Shown one piece after another: positions 17,002 to 27,200 of a stretch of 64,000 nucleotides of DNA. The stretch's first letter is position 1. Each line of letters begins with the position of its first letter. The stretch is from an uncultured Bacteroidales bacterium (GTDB lineage Bacteria > Bacteroidota > Bacteroidia > Bacteroidales > P3). The stretch is from NCBI GenBank assembly GCA_900316055.1, contig ONBK01000001.1, positions 124,001 to 188,000 on the forward strand, given 5' to 3'. The position numbers were made by a program, and so were the translations under genes. The notes beneath the pieces were generated by a model, which was given only the letters and a program-made list of their open reading frames with translations, was not told where the DNA came from and searched no databases.

Positions 17002-17045
17002 ATAGTCAATCAGTTATATAGATATCGCTCTTTTTTTAGCGATTG

Positions 17046-17053
17046 CAAAGATA
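17046..17053 (-). promoter_or_regulatory. -7 element of the membrane AraC gene
   Basis: TATCTTTG on the minus strand fits TAnnTTTG, about 45 bp before the ATG at 17001, in the divergent gap with the GH3 gene. Confidence 0.6.
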
Positions 17054-17115
17054 CAAAAAAATTGGTTTTTTCGAAATGAAAACACACCGAAAAATTAGTT
17101 TTTCACTATTTTGCG

Positions 17116-17123
17116 TATATTTG
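17116..17123 (+). promoter_or_regulatory. -7 element of the GH3 gene
   Basis: TATATTTG fits TAnnTTTG and ends 4 bp before the ATG at 17128. The start is well supported by the signal peptide, so the transcript may be leaderless. Confidence 0.6.
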
Positions 17124-17127
17124 CAGT

Positions 17128-19236
17128 ATGAAAAAAATTGTATTAGGGCTATTAACTTTTTACTGCACAGCTGTTTGTGCACAACAATATCTATGGCAGG
17201 ACACCACCAAGAGCCTCGATGCTCGCGTGGAATGGCTTGTCAACAATCTGTCGCTCGACGAGAAACTCTCGCTGATGGTGCACCAGAACCCTGCCATCGA
17301 ACGCGTGGGATTGCCCGCCTACAGCTGGTGGAACGAGGCGCTGCACGGCGTAGGACGCGCCGGCGAGGCCACCGTCTACCCGATGCCCATCGCCCTGGCC
17401 TCCACCTTTGACCCCAAATTGGTGCATTCCGTCTTTGCGGACGTTGCCCATGTAGCACGTCGTAAATACCACGAGGCACAGGACACTGGCTATTATGGTG
17501 ATTATGCCGGCTTGACTTTCTTCACGCCCAACATCAATATCTTCCGCGATCCACGCTGGGGGCGTGGCATGGAGACCTACGGCGAAGACCCCTACCTCAC
17601 CGCCATGATGGGATTGGCTTGCGTCAACGGCCTGCAACACACCTATCCCTATGACTGGACAGGCACACCGCTGATTACCGCCGCCTGCCTCAAACATTTC
17701 GCTGTGCACAGCGGCCCCGAAGGCGTCCGCCACGAGTTCGACAGCCGCGTCTCCGAGCGCGACCTGCGTACCACCTACCTGACGGCTTTCGAATACATCA
17801 TCAAGAACAGCGACGTGCAGCAGGTGATGTGCGGATATAACCGACTTAACGGCTCTCCCTGCTGTACCAACCGCAAACTCTTTGACATCCTGCGCAACGA
17901 GTGGCAGTATGACGGCATTCTCGTCACCGACTGCTGGGCGCTGAACGACGCCTATGAGACCGACACCGTCATTCCGCGCCACCGCACCCACGCCACCGCC
18001 GCCGCTGCCTATGGCGACGCTTTCGGAAGCGAGGTGGACCTCGAGTGCGGCAGTGGATTGCCCGCCTTGCGCGAAGCCGTGCAGCAAGGTCTGGTATCGG
18101 AAAACAAAATAGATGAGCATGTGCGTCGCATCCTGCGCACCCGCCTGCATGTCACCGACGAGCCACAAAAGGGAGAGCCTTACGAAGAAGACAAAGATCT
18201 CCTAATGATTTATGCACAGAGCATGGTGCTGCTGAAGAACGACGGGGTGCTGCCCCTCAAGATGGAGGACACGCTGCGACTCGAAGGCCCCAATATGTGG
18301 GACAGCATCATGCCCCTCGGCAACTACAACGGCACACCAAGGCACACCGTGACTATCGGCGAAGGGCTGCAAAGCCCTCCTAACCCATACTGTGTAAAGA
18401 GGATGACCCAAGAAGAGGGACGAGGGCCGATATTAATATATGCAGGAGGATTGAATCCCCAGCTTGAGGGCGAGGAACTCCCCGTGGAGAAAGAAGGGTT
18501 TTTTAAGGGAGACCGCACCCTAATAGAGCTCCCCAAAGAACAGGTGGAGGAAATCAAAGCCTTCAAGGCCCAAGGCTACCGCGTGGTACTGGTGCTCTGC
18601 ACCGGCTCGGCCATCGCGCTGGAGAACGTCATCGATGACTGCGATGCCGTGCTCTTGGCTTGGTATGGTGGCGAGGAAATGGGTACCGCCGTGCGCGAAC
18701 TACTCTACGGCTGCCGCGACGACTTCGGCCGACTGCCCATCACCTTCTACCGCAGCACCGACGACCTGCCCGACTTCTCGGATTACGACATGCAGGGGCG
18801 CACCTACCGCTACGCCGACCGCGAGCATGTGGAGTTTCCCTTCGGCTACGGCCTCAGCTACAGCTACCACCAGCTGTGGGGCGCCCCGACCGTTGACGAG
18901 GCCAACTTCACCGTCGAAGGCCTCGTCAGCCAGTGTCACACCGACGCACCTGCTTTTTCCCACCGCACCGTGGTGCAAGTCTACCTGAAAAACGACAACG
19001 ACCCAGACGGCCCTGTCAAGCAGTTGATTGCCGTGAAGCCTATTTGGACTATTAGATTCGAAGACAAGGCTCCCTTCAAAATTCAACTCGACCCCTTCTG
19101 GTTCCGCCAGTTCAACCCCAAGACTGGCCAAATGGAAGAGCCCCAAGACGGCACCCACTTCACCCTCCAGGTGGGCTTCTCCAGCGACGACCGCGACCTG
19201 GTGGACCTCCCCTTCATCTATCACAACAGAAAATAA
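17128..19236 (+). CDS. Glycoside hydrolase family 3 (beta-xylosidase/beta-glucosidase type)
   Basis: The 702-aa protein has a signal peptide ending near VCAQ (residues 1-19). The GH3 N-terminal barrel includes YSWWNEALHGVGR (65-77), FTPNINIFRDPRWGRGMETYGEDP (132-155), CLKHFAVHSGPE (187-198) and ILVTDCWAL, where Asp268 is the expected nucleophile. The second alpha/beta domain (about 350-580) has WYGGEEMGTAVRELLYG. The overall pattern is nearest to xylan beta-xylosidases, but GH3 specificity cannot be read reliably from motifs. It should trim beta-linked sugars in the periplasm or at the surface. The fibronectin-like third domain seems shortened or divergent. Confidence 0.9.
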   Translation: MKKIVLGLLTFYCTAVCAQQYLWQDTTKSLDARVEWLVNNLSLDEKLSLMVHQNPAIERVGLPAYSWWNEALHGVGRAGEATVYPMPIALASTFDPKLVHSVFADVAHVARRKYHEAQDTGYYGDYAGLTFFTPNINIFRDPRWGRGMETYGEDPYLTAMMGLACVNGLQHTYPYDWTGTPLITAACLKHFAVHSGPEGVRHEFDSRVSERDLRTTYLTAFEYIIKNSDVQQVMCGYNRLNGSPCCTNRKLFDILRNEWQYDGILVTDCWALNDAYETDTVIPRHRTHATAAAAYGDAFGSEVDLECGSGLPALREAVQQGLVSENKIDEHVRRILRTRLHVTDEPQKGEPYEEDKDLLMIYAQSMVLLKNDGVLPLKMEDTLRLEGPNMWDSIMPLGNYNGTPRHTVTIGEGLQSPPNPYCVKRMTQEEGRGPILIYAGGLNPQLEGEELPVEKEGFFKGDRTLIELPKEQVEEIKAFKAQGYRVVLVLCTGSAIALENVIDDCDAVLLAWYGGEEMGTAVRELLYGCRDDFGRLPITFYRSTDDLPDFSDYDMQGRTYRYADREHVEFPFGYGLSYSYHQLWGAPTVDEANFTVEGLVSQCHTDAPAFSHRTVVQVYLKNDNDPDGPVKQLIAVKPIWTIRFEDKAPFKIQLDPFWFRQFNPKTGQMEEPQDGTHFTLQVGFSSDDRDLVDLPFIYHNRK

Positions 19237-19264
19237 CCGTTTCACCCCTCAAATTAAGATAATT

Positions 19265-20122
19265 ATGAACCTCAAAGGAAGAAGACAGAGCACGAATGTA
19301 GACGACCGTCGCGGGAAAGGCGGCAAGATTGCCCTCGGTGGCGGCATCGTCGGCGTCATCATCGCGGGACTCATGGTCCTGCTCAACGGCGGCGACCTCG
19401 GAACAGCGGTGCAACAAGCCGTGAATAGCGCCCAGAGCGGTCAGTCGGAGAACTACACCCCTTCGGCTGAAGAGGAGCAGTTGGCGGTCTTCGCCAAGCA
19501 AATCCTGGCCTCCACGGAGGATGTCTGGACCGCGGAATTCCAGAAGATGGGTCGCACCTACCGTCCCCCGAAGCTTGTACTCTTCCACGGCAGTGTACAA
19601 AGCGGCTGCGGCGGCGCCACCTCGGCGACGGGCCCCTTCTACTGCTCGGCCGACGAATGCGTCTACCTCGACCTCGACTTCTTTGCCGATATGAAGAAGA
19701 CCATCGGCGCCGACGGCGATTTCGCCTATGCCTATGTCATCGCCCACGAAGTGGGACACCATGTGCAGCACCTGCTGGGCACCCTCGACGAGGCTCACAA
19801 GGCCATGAGTCGCGCCTCGGAGAAGGAGAAGAACCAAATCAGCGTCAGACTGGAACTGCAGGCCGACTTCTACGCCGGCGTATGGGGCTACCACGAAAAC
19901 CAGATGTTCGGCTCCTTAGAGGAGGGTGACATCGAAGAGGCGGTAAATGCCGCAGGCAAAATCGGCGACGACTACCTGCAGAAGAAGGGTCGCGGATACT
20001 CTGTGCCCGACAGCTTCACCCACGGCACCTCCGCCCAGCGCACCCAATGGCTCAAGAAAGGCCTGGAAACAGGTAAAATAAAACTCGGCGACACCTTCTC
20101 GCCGAGTTATAATACTTTATAA
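19265..20122 (+). CDS. ypfJ: Neutral zinc metallopeptidase (YpfJ/KPN_00201 family)
   Basis: The 285-aa protein starts with MNLKGRRQSTNVDDRRG, then a single membrane segment (about residues 24-42), then a soluble metallopeptidase domain. HEVGHHVQH (near residue 160) is the HExxH zinc site, and LELQADFYAGVWGYH supplies the downstream acidic ligand typical of the family. A Cys pair in SGCGGATSATGPFYC is also conserved. The physiological substrate is unknown. The gene follows the GH3 gene by 28 bp and may be co-transcribed. A terminator-like hairpin sits inside its last codons. Confidence 0.9.
   Translation: MNLKGRRQSTNVDDRRGKGGKIALGGGIVGVIIAGLMVLLNGGDLGTAVQQAVNSAQSGQSENYTPSAEEEQLAVFAKQILASTEDVWTAEFQKMGRTYRPPKLVLFHGSVQSGCGGATSATGPFYCSADECVYLDLDFFADMKKTIGADGDFAYAYVIAHEVGHHVQHLLGTLDEAHKAMSRASEKEKNQISVRLELQADFYAGVWGYHENQMFGSLEEGDIEEAVNAAGKIGDDYLQKKGRGYSVPDSFTHGTSAQRTQWLKKGLETGKIKLGDTFSPSYNTL
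20082..20108 (+). terminator. Terminator hairpin inside the 3' end of the metallopeptidase gene
   Basis: A 10-bp stem (AACTCGGCGA) with a 7-nt loop lies before an AT-rich run, about 12 bp upstream of the stop codon. The hairpin encodes residues near the C terminus. Confidence 0.6.
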
Positions 20123-20147
20123 ACTTTTACTCGTTAAACGTTACCAA

Positions 20148-21377
20148 TTACTTCGGGCTCCACTTCGCCGGATAACGGTAGCGTGTGCTGTTAGTTCCGA
20201 AGTTGTAGATGTAACCCACCGTGATTGAGGGCATCGCACCCCAATCAGAATAAGCCTTGGACAACTCCTGACCAGCCTCGGGCTGGATGCCAGCGATGGT
20301 AGGCGGCACCAACATGTATTTGGCATCCAAGTAGATGTCGCTATGATGGCCAAGATAATAGCGCAGCATAACTCCAAAATCACATGTCATATTAAAGGTC
20401 AGCTCGTCATAACGCCAGATGAGACCTGCGCCAAGGTAAGGCAGCACATTGAGTCGAACGCCTCGGGTAAACGAAAGGGCATGGGTTAGATTCACCAACA
20501 CATCCGTGTGGAGGTTAGAGAATTTATATGTTGCCCCAGCACGGTTCTCGAGAGTATCGAAAGGCTCGTGAGCAGTGAGACCACTAAGTTCGAAACGGAT
20601 GGTCCACACATTGCTGAAATTACGGCCGAATTGGATTTCGGGCGTGATGCCATACATATCCCACTCGTCGATGTTGCGGAACGAATAGGAGGAGAAGTTA
20701 GGACCAATGCCGAAACCCACCCACCAGTCTTCAGCGGTGCTACGAGAGGAGAACTCCGTCTTACGGCTGAAGGGGTTGTCCGTCCAACGGTGGGTGACAC
20801 CGAGGGTGATGGAATGCATGAAATTATTGTTTTCGCTTCCATCAAAGTGCTGCGAGAGGAAGAACCACTTATACTCCAAGAAAGCATCCCATAGAGAAGC
20901 GATGCGGACAGGGAAATGGAATCCCAGCATGGCCTGGAAGTCGTCGTCCCAACCATGCTTAACACCACCCACTGCTACCGACGGACGCATCACCATACCC
21001 ACACCCAGCATAGGATAAAACGGGAAGGGTTTCAGGAAAGTGCCGTTGTAGACATTGAAAAAAGTGGCGTTGACATCCCACAGGAACTCAGCGCTCCCCA
21101 TAAAGTACATGGAACTGTTACTGCCGCCGTTCTGGTAGTGACTCGGAGTCATCATCATGTCGAATCCGAAACGGAAAGCCAACGGACGAGTGATCCAGCA
21201 TCCCAGATTGACGGTGGCGGTGGGCACAGAAAACTGGCTTTCGCCAGAATGCTGGTAGTAGACACCACCGGCTCCCAACGAGAGGAACCACGGGTTCTCA
21301 CCCACCATCTTATAACTCTGTGCCCGAGGGACAAGAGAGGCTCCGACAAGCAGCAGGGGCAGTAACAGTTTTTTCAT
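20148..21377 (-). CDS. Outer-membrane beta-barrel protein
   Basis: The 409-aa protein has a signal peptide ending near LVPRAQS. The rest is a series of amphipathic strands rich in Gly, Phe, Tyr and Trp (for example WFLSLGAGGVYY, YPMLGVGMVMRPSV, ITVGYIYNFG), as in Bacteroidetes OmpA-like or porin-like barrels. I see no C-terminal peptidoglycan-binding OmpA domain. It starts 28 bp downstream of the trigger factor gene. Function unknown beyond a likely barrel. Confidence 0.65.
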   Translation of the reverse strand: MKKLLLPLLLVGASLVPRAQSYKMVGENPWFLSLGAGGVYYQHSGESQFSVPTATVNLGCWITRPLAFRFGFDMMMTPSHYQNGGSNSSMYFMGSAEFLWDVNATFFNVYNGTFLKPFPFYPMLGVGMVMRPSVAVGGVKHGWDDDFQAMLGFHFPVRIASLWDAFLEYKWFFLSQHFDGSENNNFMHSITLGVTHRWTDNPFSRKTEFSSRSTAEDWWVGFGIGPNFSSYSFRNIDEWDMYGITPEIQFGRNFSNVWTIRFELSGLTAHEPFDTLENRAGATYKFSNLHTDVLVNLTHALSFTRGVRLNVLPYLGAGLIWRYDELTFNMTCDFGVMLRYYLGHHSDIYLDAKYMLVPPTIAGIQPEAGQELSKAYSDWGAMPSITVGYIYNFGTNSTRYRYPAKWSPK

Positions 21378-21405
21378 ACGTTATGGGGTTATATTTTTTT
21401 TATGG

Positions 21406-22761
21406 TTATTCCTTGGCGCGCTCGGCAAATTCCTTGGCGGAGACCTTCTCCACTTCGGGTTTCACCTGGTCTTTGAAGAGCTTGCTGAGGTTGTCGGCGA
21501 AGATACGGTCGCTCAACTGGCCGATGTTCTTGCGGTCGGCGGCAATGCTGCGTGCAGCCTGCTCGAGACGCTCCTCAGTCTTCTCCTTGCTCTCACCCTT
21601 GGCGGGCTGGTCGTTGCGACGGAGGATATCCTTGATATAGTCGACAATCTGGTTCTGAGTGGGGTTCACGGGGGCAATCTCTTCAAGCTTGGCCTCGATA
21701 AGCTCCCATTTCAGCGAAGGGACATACTTGTCGTTCCAATCGGCCTCGATAGCCTCGGGGGTCATGTCTTTCTCGCCGCGGGAAGCGAACCAACGTTTCA
21801 GGAAGTTCTCGGGCAGCGGAGCCGTGAATTGGTCGATGAGGGCCTTGCGGACCTGGTTGACGAAGAGGTAGTCGCTCTGCTCGTTGTTAGCCTTCTCGAT
21901 TTCCTTCTTGAGGAGTTTACGGAATGCAGCCTCGTCCTTCACGGTCTGACCGGGGAACACCATCTGGAAGAGCTCGTCGTTCACCTCGTGGGGAACGATG
22001 CGCGAAATGCCGGAGAGGGTGAACTCGACATTGGCTTTGAACTTCTTGGCGGCAGCGGTGTCGATATGGAAGGCGCGCTCGATATCAGCCACAGGGAATG
22101 CCTTGTAGGGGTTGAAGACAATCTTCTCCTCGGCCTTCTTGCCTTCGAAGAGGGGCAGGAGTTCGGCATCTTTGATGTTGGCGAGGTTGAAGGAGGCGAA
22201 AGCGTCGATACCACCTTCCTTGGCATTGCCGTTCTTGTCGAGTTCGACGGCCTTACCGTACATGTAGTCGCCAGCGGAGACAACCTCGGGGGTCTCGAAT
22301 TTACCGAAACGCTCGACAACGCGTTTCATCTCGGCATCGACATCCTTGGCAGTAACACTCACCTGGTTATATTTCACAGCAATCTTGTCCCACTCGATAT
22401 TGAACTCGGGAGCAATGGCGGCATCAAAGTAGAAAGAGAACTCTTTCTGCTTGCCGAAATCGACGCTACCGGTCTTCTCGTCGTTGGACATGGGCATGCC
22501 GAGAATGTGAAGTTTCCCGTCGTCGATATATTTGAAAAGACTGCTGTTGAGCTGTTCCTGCACGGCATCGCCCACGATGGCAGCTTTGTACATGCGCTCG
22601 ATGAGTCCCTTGGGAGCCATACCCTTGCGGAAGCCAGGGATGGTGGCTTTGTGCTGATACTCCTTCAGCTGCTTGTTCACATTTTCAATGTAGTCGTTTT
22701 CCTCGATATCAATCTTGATACAGAGTTCCAAATCACTTAATTTCTCTCTTGTGATGTTCAT
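21406..22761 (-). CDS. tig: Trigger factor
   Basis: The 451-aa protein matches the ribosome-bound chaperone. The N-terminal domain contains the ribosome-binding signature near residues 40-50 (PGFRKGMAPKGLIERMYK). A divergent FKBP-like middle domain (about 155-250) and a helical C-terminal domain follow. The C terminus has a Lys/Glu-rich helix (ESKEKTEERLEQAARSIA). It binds at the exit tunnel and assists folding of nascent chains. A TATTTTTG promoter element lies about 50 bp upstream of the ATG. Confidence 0.9.
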   Translation of the reverse strand: MNITREKLSDLELCIKIDIEENDYIENVNKQLKEYQHKATIPGFRKGMAPKGLIERMYKAAIVGDAVQEQLNSSLFKYIDDGKLHILGMPMSNDEKTGSVDFGKQKEFSFYFDAAIAPEFNIEWDKIAVKYNQVSVTAKDVDAEMKRVVERFGKFETPEVVSAGDYMYGKAVELDKNGNAKEGGIDAFASFNLANIKDAELLPLFEGKKAEEKIVFNPYKAFPVADIERAFHIDTAAAKKFKANVEFTLSGISRIVPHEVNDELFQMVFPGQTVKDEAAFRKLLKKEIEKANNEQSDYLFVNQVRKALIDQFTAPLPENFLKRWFASRGEKDMTPEAIEADWNDKYVPSLKWELIEAKLEEIAPVNPTQNQIVDYIKDILRRNDQPAKGESKEKTEERLEQAARSIAADRKNIGQLSDRIFADNLSKLFKDQVKPEVEKVSAKEFAERAKE

Positions 22762-23157
22762 CTGATTGTTTATTTTATTGATTTTTAATCTTTTTTATTT
22801 TTCAAGCAAAATGCAAAAATACGAAAATATTTTTAATTATAATAAATAATATAAAAACTCTTCCCTCAATAACCTATAACCAGGTAACGTTTAAAGTTTA
22901 AAGTTTAAAGAAAACTGCCGCAGTCCCATCAACTACCCCAACTAACTCATTCAACCCACTAAACTCACTAACCCTTTCAATAACCAATCTGCCTGACCTT
23001 TGGTCACGGCCTGCGACGCAAGGGGGCTGGAGCAAACCAATAACCATTAACCATTACTCAATAACCAATAACCTATAACCAATAACCAATAACCATTAAC
23101 CATTACCCTTCCCTCAATAACCAATAACCTATAACCATTAACCATTAACCATTAACA
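22762..23157. repeat. Gene-free gap filled with 7-bp repeats and the tig promoter
   Basis: About 400 bp without a credible gene. Next to tig is an AT-rich promoter region. The remainder has AAAGTTT units (about 22888-22910), then many AATAACC, AACCATT and AACCTAT units (about 22975-23157). One non-repeat insert near 22985-23035 interrupts them. The last units abut the stop of the DUF4249 gene. Confidence 0.85.
22814..22821 (-). promoter_or_regulatory. -7 element of tig
   Basis: TATTTTTG on the minus strand fits TAnnTTTG, about 53 bp upstream of the trigger factor ATG. Confidence 0.6.
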
Positions 23158-24189
23158 TCAATACGCTTCAAACCCTACTCCGAGATTCAAGATGAGGTCG
23201 TTCAGTCCCACCCCAGGCTGGACGGAGTTGTCTGCGGGCATACCCTTGAAAAGGTGTGTGCGGCGAGCTGCAAAAACTCCTACGCCACCGATAATATTGG
23301 TGAAAGCCTCATGCTCTTGATTGATGGAATTACCCAAAGACGATGTTGATATATAGGCATTCAGCTCTTCCGAACAGCAGGTGAGGTAGATATCCACATG
23401 AGGGATATAATGCTTCACCGTTGTGTCATCCTGAAACCTGTTCCTGAGTTCGGTGAGGAACTGCTCACGGGTGTAACGCACCTCAGAAGAGGAGGAGGAG
23501 ACACGCGGACAGAGGAAGTCTATATGGTGCTTGACCCCTCCCGACTCGTAGTAGAAACGCACCACCGGTTGGTAGAGGCGGGCATTCTCAAGGGGATTCC
23601 ACTGAATGAGGCAGGAGGCTTGGGCCGGAGAAACAGGATCTACTTCGTTGAAATAGAACCCTCCCAGGGTATCACCTGAGGGAGTCACAGTGATAGAGGG
23701 CTTGGATATGAGCGTCCCGGATGTTTTCTTAATGAGAGTAATGGGGTTGGTAGTGGCGAGGAGCGACCCGTCGGCGGTGTTACGCACGTTGAGGACAAAG
23801 GTGTAGTTCTCGCGCAGTTTGTTTTTCGTCAAGGCATAATAGACAGGCTGAGCGGTATAGGCGAAAGCGCCGGAATCGCGGTCGACTTCGGTATAGGTGA
23901 AGGCAATGGAGTCCTTCAATGTGCCACCGTCATAAGCCAAGAGTGCCACTTGGATGGAACCCTGGGGATAATTGATAGAGTCGGAATTAGAGCCATACTG
24001 ATAGATATTCCCCTCGGAGAGGTAGCAGCGCTGGACGCGCACCCATGTGGTATCGTCATCCTGGTCGAGCAGACAATAGACCACCGGGACATTCTTCCAC
24101 TCGGCGTTGGGCGAGAACTCCACCTCGCAGGAGGTGAGGAGGAAAGGAGTAAGGAGTAAGGAGACAAAGAAGTATCGGATGGATTTCAT
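23158..24189 (-). CDS. DUF4249 family lipoprotein
   Basis: I chose the ATG at 24189, which gives MKSIRYFFVSLLLTPFLLTSC, a clean lipoprotein signal with the Cys in a lipobox. A longer frame would translate a 9-bp repeat (TTATGGNNN). The 343-aa product matches the Bacteroidetes DUF4249 family (VVYCLLDQDDDTTWVRVQRCYL near the start, then beta-rich segments). Such genes often accompany TonB-dependent receptors, but none is adjacent here. The function of DUF4249 is not known. The signal-peptide core is encoded by three 7-bp units of the CTCCTTA type. Confidence 0.8.
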   Translation of the reverse strand: MKSIRYFFVSLLLTPFLLTSCEVEFSPNAEWKNVPVVYCLLDQDDDTTWVRVQRCYLSEGNIYQYGSNSDSINYPQGSIQVALLAYDGGTLKDSIAFTYTEVDRDSGAFAYTAQPVYYALTKNKLRENYTFVLNVRNTADGSLLATTNPITLIKKTSGTLISKPSITVTPSGDTLGGFYFNEVDPVSPAQASCLIQWNPLENARLYQPVVRFYYESGGVKHHIDFLCPRVSSSSSEVRYTREQFLTELRNRFQDDTTVKHYIPHVDIYLTCCSEELNAYISTSSLGNSINQEHEAFTNIIGGVGVFAARRTHLFKGMPADNSVQPGVGLNDLILNLGVGFEAY

Positions 24190-24191
24190 AG

Positions 24192-24226
24192 GGCTTATGG
24201 ACATTATGGGATTTATGGAATCTATA
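24192..24226. repeat. 9-bp repeat upstream of the DUF4249 gene
   Basis: Units TTATGGACA, TTATGGGAT and TTATGGAAT (plus strand) lie between the DUF4249 ATG and the end of the GH2-like gene. Confidence 0.7.
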
Positions 24227-24229
24227 TTT

Positions 24230-27200
24230 TCATTTATCATTCTTCAGTTTTTCACTCACCTCAATCTCGTCCATCAACACCCAAGGTTTCAGTCCTTTGG
24301 CACGATGCCAGGCGGGGACGGCCGAGAGGGCGTCGACCTCTACCTTGAAGGCGGCGACACCCTCCTTGGTGACCGGCACCTTGATTTCAACCTCCCGGGG
24401 AGTATTCTCCTCGCTGGAGGCGGGGTCAAAGGGCATCGCCGTCTGAAGTGTGTCGGTGAAGTTCTCGCCATCGGTCGACAGCACCACGGTAACCTGACGG
24501 GGAGCGAAAGCCCAATTGTCAGGCACATGGGCAAAACGAAGTGTGATATTCTCAATGTCAATCCGTTTCGACAACATCACGGTGGCCGTCACCCCGCTTC
24601 CGGAGAATCCAAGCCAGCCGCGCTGCAGGTCGCTGATAACGCCCTTTTCGCCATCGAAAAGGATGGTGTCGGTACCCACGTTGAAGGGGGTGTTGGGCTT
24701 GCGCGAGAAAGTGGTGGAGACGATATAGTCGTAGTTGAACTTGCGTGTGGCGGTGAACGACGGCGGCATCCCCTTGACGAAGATACGAGCCTTCACAATA
24801 GTTGTGGTGGTAAGTTGCAAAGGCTTGGTGTACAATTCAGAAGTCTCCATCGGTTCAGTGCCGTCGAGTGTATAATGTATGTCGCCTTTCGTCGGCGAAG
24901 TGATAGTGACCGTCAAAGGTTGCAAGAAACGAATCTCGGAAGCCGTAATCTTCGGCGGCTCGACGATACCGGTTTTCACGACAGGTATCTCAAGGGCGTA
25001 AAAGTCCTCGGGACGTTCACTGTGCTTGTCGTATTCGTGAAAGTGAAGGCGGAAATTGCTACTTCCTTCTTCGGGAGTAAAGGTGAGTTTTCCGTCGCCA
25101 ACATCCACAGTGGACATATTGTCAACCAACGCCATATAAAGGTTGTCGTCGCCATACAGGCTGGCGCACCAACGAACCTGCTGACGCGAAGACCCTTTCA
25201 TTTTCGCCATGGATTCGCTATAGGTGCCGGGGATGCCAGAAAGGTGGTTGGCAAAATGTGTTTCGCGGTCGAGGCCAAACCAAGCAATGCTGTCATCCTC
25301 GCGCTGAGGCAAATTGACAACGAACTGTGGAACAAGGGTCCCTCGGAAAGCATCGGTAGACGAAATGGTATAGTCAAAAACAATATCACCTGTGCTGAAG
25401 CAAGAATAGGTGATACGAACGTAGCACATCGGCGTGCCAGCCGACATATATTGCATCATGGCATCGATGCAGGCGGTATAGGCATCGGGGCTACGATAGG
25501 ACACCGCCACCCTTTCGGGCGTCCAGTCTTCATGCCCCTTGAACTGGAGCATCGACAACAGGCTGTCAATATTTATTTTCCCCGTATCGATGACAATATG
25601 ACTGAACACAGCATCGTCATCATTGTTGGGTTTATTGACGAATGGTTTCCGACTTGTGTTCTTCTCATTCAATGGGAGGGCTACAGTGCCGATAACGGAC
25701 GAGGAGACCATCCTACCCTTCTGTCGCTGCGACAGGTCGAAACGGATAAAGAGTTCCTCGCCGGGCTCAAGTTTCACAGGCGGAACACGCAGTTTCACCG
25801 CCTCCACTCCCCCACCCTGGATGGCTACCGGCAGGTCGCCACCAGTGATGCTGGAGCGTAAATTAGTATATATCGTATACTCTAATAAATACTGGCTGAA
25901 ATCGGCGAAATCATTGCGGTTGTACACCGTGAACTCAATGTCGTCGATAGATTTCTTGGAGAGGTGGACATCGAAGGGACTATAGAGGCTCTTCAATGCG
26001 GACAAAGTCTGCTCGTACCGCTCGTCGACAAAAGCCCCTTGCAGGCTACGGGTATTGAGTACTTTGTCCCAAATCTTCTCAAAGTTTACCCCGGAAGCCC
26101 CCAGCACCAGGAAGGGGCGGTCGCCGGCTTTCGAGGTTGCCTGACGCAGTTGCTGCTGGTCAGGATGGATGAAGGCCACGATGTCCGTATTGGATGAGAA
26201 ATCGGCACCGGAGAAGATGACCGGACGATTTTTCTCAATGGCTTTCAGCCGTTTGTAGGCAGCGCCCATACAGACGCCGTTGTCGCGTGTGTCACCCAGC
26301 GACCAGGCAATAATGGAAGTATAATTCTTGTACTTCCCATAGAGATTCTCCACCCGCCGCTCAAAGAGAGGGACGAAATCCTTGTCGGTAGCCACTACCT
26401 GACGCTGGTTGGAGACAGGCATCAGGTTGGCATCACAGATGACATAGAGGCCATATTCGTCACATAACTCATAAAAACAGGGCACTGTGGGCGAGAAAGT
26501 AGCGGTGCGGACGGCATTGATATTATTGGCCTTGAGATTCTGAACGAGGGTGCGAAGATGCTGCCGACTGGTATAGTCACCAGTGGAGTTGTCAGGGACA
26601 ACTACTCCTTTGAGTGTCACCGGCGTGCCGTTGACTTTCAGCAGCCCGTCCTTGACCTCCACGCGGCGGAAGCCGAAACGGGCACCCACGACCTCCTCCT
26701 CTTCCATCTCCTCGTCACGCAGACGCAGCACGACGGTGTAGAGGTTGGGCGTTTCTGCAGTCCATGGGACGACATTGGGCCACGAGCGACTGATGTCGAC
26801 CGACATCTCACTCTTCTTGTCGAAGACCACCCAACGCCCCATGCGGTCGAAGGAATGGTTCTGCGGGTCCCAAATCTCCACCTCTAAATAGTAACGACCC
26901 TTCTTCTTGCTGTTGAAGATGGAAGCGTCTACTGTGAGGGACCCCGTGGCCGTGGCGGCATCGTAATCGGACACCAACGACATATCGGCGATGTTGGGGT
27001 CACTCTTGAAGAGCAGATAGGGCTCACCGTTTAATCCCATGACCTGATGCTCATGTTCGAGCAGTGCTCCGGCAGGATGCTTCAGGGCCACGATTTTCAG
27101 TACATTCTTCTTACCGTACTTCAGAAAACCGTTGAGGTCGAACTCGTTCCAATGGCGGGAGTCGTCGCCATAACCCACCCACTTGTCGTTGAGATAGACG

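Noticed and set aside
22970-23157. Telomere-like CCATTAA/AATAACC arrays as a linear chromosome end
   Set aside because: They are internal, flanked by ordinary genes, and recur in many other gaps.
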